A stretch of 64,000 bases of DNA from NCBI RefSeq assembly GCF_004216565.1, contig NZ_SGWV01000009.1, positions 1 through 64,000 on the forward strand, written 5' to 3'. The position numbers were made by a program, and so were the translations under genes. How positions within the stretch are numbered: position 1 is the stretch's first letter; each line of letters starts with the position of its first letter. Of the stretch, positions 62,246 through 64,000 are shown piece by piece. This DNA is from Sphaerotilus mobilis. GTDB taxonomy: Bacteria > Pseudomonadota > Gammaproteobacteria > Burkholderiales > Burkholderiaceae_C. A model generated the notes under the pieces. The model was given only the letters and a program-made list of their open reading frames with translations. It ran no database searches and was not told the DNA's origin.

Positions 62246-63163
62246 ATGGATCGCATCACCAGCGTGCAGCTCTACATCCGGGTGGTCGAGACCGGCAGCT
62301 TCAGCCGTGCCGCCGTCGAGCTCGGCATCACCCAGCCCACGGCCACCAAGGCGGTCGCCGCGATGGAGCAGCGCCTGGGCGCGCGGCTGCTGCACCGCTC
62401 CTCGCGCGGTGTCACGCCCACCGAGGTCGGCGCGATCTACTACGACAAGTGCAAGCGCATCGCCCACGAGATCGACGAGGCCGACAACCTCGCCACGCTG
62501 CTGCAGAGCCGCGTCGGCGGGCAACTGCGGGTCAGCACCTCGGTCGCCTTCGGCCGCCGCGTGCTGGTGCCGAGGGTTCTGCGCTACATGGCGCTGCACC
62601 CAGGCGTCAGCATCGACCTGAGCTTCGATGACCGCTACGTTGACCTGATCGAGCAAGGTGTCGACCTGGCCATCCGCATGGGCCGGCTGGCCGACTCGTC
62701 GCTGGGCGCGCGCCACCTGGGCGACAACCCCTGGGTGATGGTGGCCGCGCCCCACTACCTGGCCCGGCGTGGCCAGCCGCAGACGCTGGCGGACCTGGCG
62801 ATGCACGACTGCCTGGTCTACAGCAGCGTGCAGGGCGACGACCGCTGGAGCCTGGGCGCACCGGGCGGCGCGCCGCCGCAGTCGGTCGCCGTGCGTGGCC
62901 CCTTGCGGTCCAACAACCTGTCGGCCGTGCTGGCCGCCGCCCGCAGTGGACTGGGGCTGGCGATGCTGCCCTGGTACGTCGCCCGCGAGTCGGTCGACAA
63001 CGGCCGCGTCGTGCCGGTGCTGACCGACCACACGCTGGCCTCGCAGGAGATCCACGCGGTCTTCCCGTCGCCCAAGCTGGTGCCGTCGAAGGTGACCAGC
63101 TTCATCGCCCACCTGCAGGAATCCCTGCAGGGGCGGTGGTGGGAGACGGCCGACCCGGCTTGA
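62246..63163 (+). CDS. LysR-family transcriptional regulator
   Basis: A 305-residue regulator. The N-terminal helix-turn-helix is clear (FSRAAVELGITQPTATKAVA, about 18-37), with the linker helix EQRLGARLLHRSSRGVTPTEVG. The effector-binding domain (about 90-295) has RVSTSVAFGRRVLVPRVLRY and VDLAIRMGRLADSSLGAR, of the group that controls oxidoreductase or aromatic genes (CrgA/DntR-like). It is divergent from the FrnE-like gene and probably regulates it, as is usual for this family (inference). The ATG lies 6 nt after TAAAGT. Confidence 0.92.
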   Translation: MDRITSVQLYIRVVETGSFSRAAVELGITQPTATKAVAAMEQRLGARLLHRSSRGVTPTEVGAIYYDKCKRIAHEIDEADNLATLLQSRVGGQLRVSTSVAFGRRVLVPRVLRYMALHPGVSIDLSFDDRYVDLIEQGVDLAIRMGRLADSSLGARHLGDNPWVMVAAPHYLARRGQPQTLADLAMHDCLVYSSVQGDDRWSLGAPGGAPPQSVAVRGPLRSNNLSAVLAAARSGLGLAMLPWYVARESVDNGRVVPVLTDHTLASQEIHAVFPSPKLVPSKVTSFIAHLQESLQGRWWETADPA

Positions 63164-63265
63164 TCCGGCGCTTGCACCCTCGCGGTCGGCTCGGGTCCGA
63201 CGACGCTTCAGCCCAGATTCATCCGGGGCGACCACGATTGTTCCGATGAAAGCCGCCATCACACC

Positions 63266-64000
63266 GTGATCCCTGACCTCGACGCCCCGCAGTTGCTCGG
63301 ACTGATCGTCGCGGCCCTGCTGTTACAGGCTCTGGCCGTCGCCGTGCTTGCCATCCGTGGTCATGGCCGCAGCACAGCCGAGTCGTCGGGCACGGCCAGC
63401 GAGCCGCCTGGCGCACCTCGATCCTCGCTGGCGTGGTCCGGCACGCAAGCCTGGCGCGTGCGCGAACGACGGTTCGAGGACGCCGCCGGGACGCAATGCT
63501 CCTTCGTTCTCGAACCGGTCGACGGCACCCCGCCACCGCCCTTCCGGCCGGGCCAGTTCCTCACCTTTGTGCTCGACCTGGCGGACCCGCTCGCGCCAGG
63601 TGGGCGACGGCAGGTCACCCGCTGCTATTCGTTGTCGGACGGCCCAGGCCTGCCGCACTACCGCGTCACGATCAAGCGGGTGGGCAAGCCGGCCGATCAC
63701 CCTGAATGGTCGGCAGGCTTGGTGTCGAACCACTTCCATGACCATGTTCAGGTCGGCGACCTCATGCAGGTGCGCGCACCGTCGGGTCACTTTCACCTCG
63801 ACGAGGATCCCTCGGTTCCAGCCGTACTGATCGCGGGCGGCATCGGCATCACGCCGATGATCTCGATGCTCGAAGAACTGATTCGTCACCAGCCGAGCCG
63901 CCCGGTCCACCTGTTCTACGGCGTGCGCAGCGGGCACGAACACGCTTTCAAGGCCCACCTTCGGACGCGGCAGACGAACCACCCGACCTTGCGGCTGCAC
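63266..64000 (+). CDS. FNR-type flavin oxidoreductase, cut by the window edge
   Basis: An open frame of 245 codons runs off the end of the window. It starts with GTG at 63266. A single membrane helix (about 9-30) precedes a ferredoxin-reductase-type fold, with FAD-binding RCYSLSDGP (from about 119), the segment VRAPSGHFHLDED and NAD(P)-binding IAGGIGITPMISML (about 187). Such modules pass electrons from NAD(P)H to an iron-sulfur or haem partner. A [2Fe-2S] domain could follow beyond the edge. The membrane anchor is unusual for this family. It lies 102 bp after the LysR gene. An ATG at 63246 is in another frame and stops after 7 codons. Confidence 0.8.
   Translation, partial: MIPDLDAPQLLGLIVAALLLQALAVAVLAIRGHGRSTAESSGTASEPPGAPRSSLAWSGTQAWRVRERRFEDAAGTQCSFVLEPVDGTPPPPFRPGQFLTFVLDLADPLAPGGRRQVTRCYSLSDGPGLPHYRVTIKRVGKPADHPEWSAGLVSNHFHDHVQVGDLMQVRAPSGHFHLDEDPSVPAVLIAGGIGITPMISMLEELIRHQPSRPVHLFYGVRSGHEHAFKAHLRTRQTNHPTLRLH

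Noticed and set aside
63246-63268. Leader peptide before the flavin reductase
   Set aside because: The 7-codon frame overlaps the GTG start, has no ribosome-binding site and no regulatory sequence feature; it is most likely chance.

Overview
The window is about 69% G+C by eye, densely coded on both strands, and uses the gene neighbourhoods of a betaproteobacterium of the order Burkholderiales (Leptothrix/Rubrivivax/Sphaerotilus-like genera are the best guess). Markers for this are glyQ-glyS-gmhB-plsC, tkt-gap, a Bug-type receptor beside lysS, DUF3108/M61/DUF3429 genes, and SET-birA-SPOR. This is inference from gene content, not a database match. I see no rRNA, tRNA, CRISPR array, insertion sequence or prophage; it reads as core chromosome with one glycan accessory locus.

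Layout. 337-3273: uvrA. 3299-13020 (minus strand): a surface-glycan operon of nine genes. In order of transcription these are a flippase, a GT4-type transferase, a GT2 transferase and a methyltransferase (these four joined by ATGA overlaps), a left-handed beta-helix acyltransferase, an unknown lipoprotein, a DegT aminotransferase, a phosphoglycosyl transferase and an FlaA1/WbpM-type 4,6-dehydratase. The last three are the activities needed to make an amino-deoxy sugar and load it on the lipid carrier. 13148-15730: lysS and a Bug receptor, divergent from the glycan operon. 15788-26192: a DUF748 envelope protein, ornithine cyclodeaminase with a divergent Lrp-type regulator, ychF, an S1/P1 nuclease, a MOSC protein, a UbiH-type hydroxylase and dsbC. 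26272-32725: enoyl-CoA hydratase, an 87-bp tandem repeat, a DUF3429-M61-DUF3108 operon, a PNPOx-fold protein and a BMP-type receptor.

32946-37147 holds mobA and a two-component system whose NtrC-type regulator lacks the GAFTGA loop. 37279-45712 carries membrane and signalling genes: an MFS-like permease, a SulP-ybaK-DUF1289 operon, a 64-residue membrane protein with its own terminator, a metabolite:H+ symporter with a large loop insert, an AEC permease and a GAF/HD-GYP protein. 45847-50634: topB, divergent from a SET-birA-SPOR operon across a 41-nt alternating pyrimidine-purine tract. 50765-53918: tkt-gap. 54140-54715: a hemerythrin protein behind an FNR-type palindrome. 54738-61370: murU, glyQ, glyS, gmhB, plsC and a YgjP-type metallopeptidase. 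61410-64000: a FrnE-like DsbA protein, a divergent LysR regulator, and a flavin reductase cut by the window edge.

Two general habits stand out. Several genes have a -10-like hexamer ending only 6-8 nt before the ATG with no Shine-Dalgarno sequence between, which suggests leaderless mRNAs. Several proteins contain short in-frame tandem repeats or Ala/Ser-rich segments.
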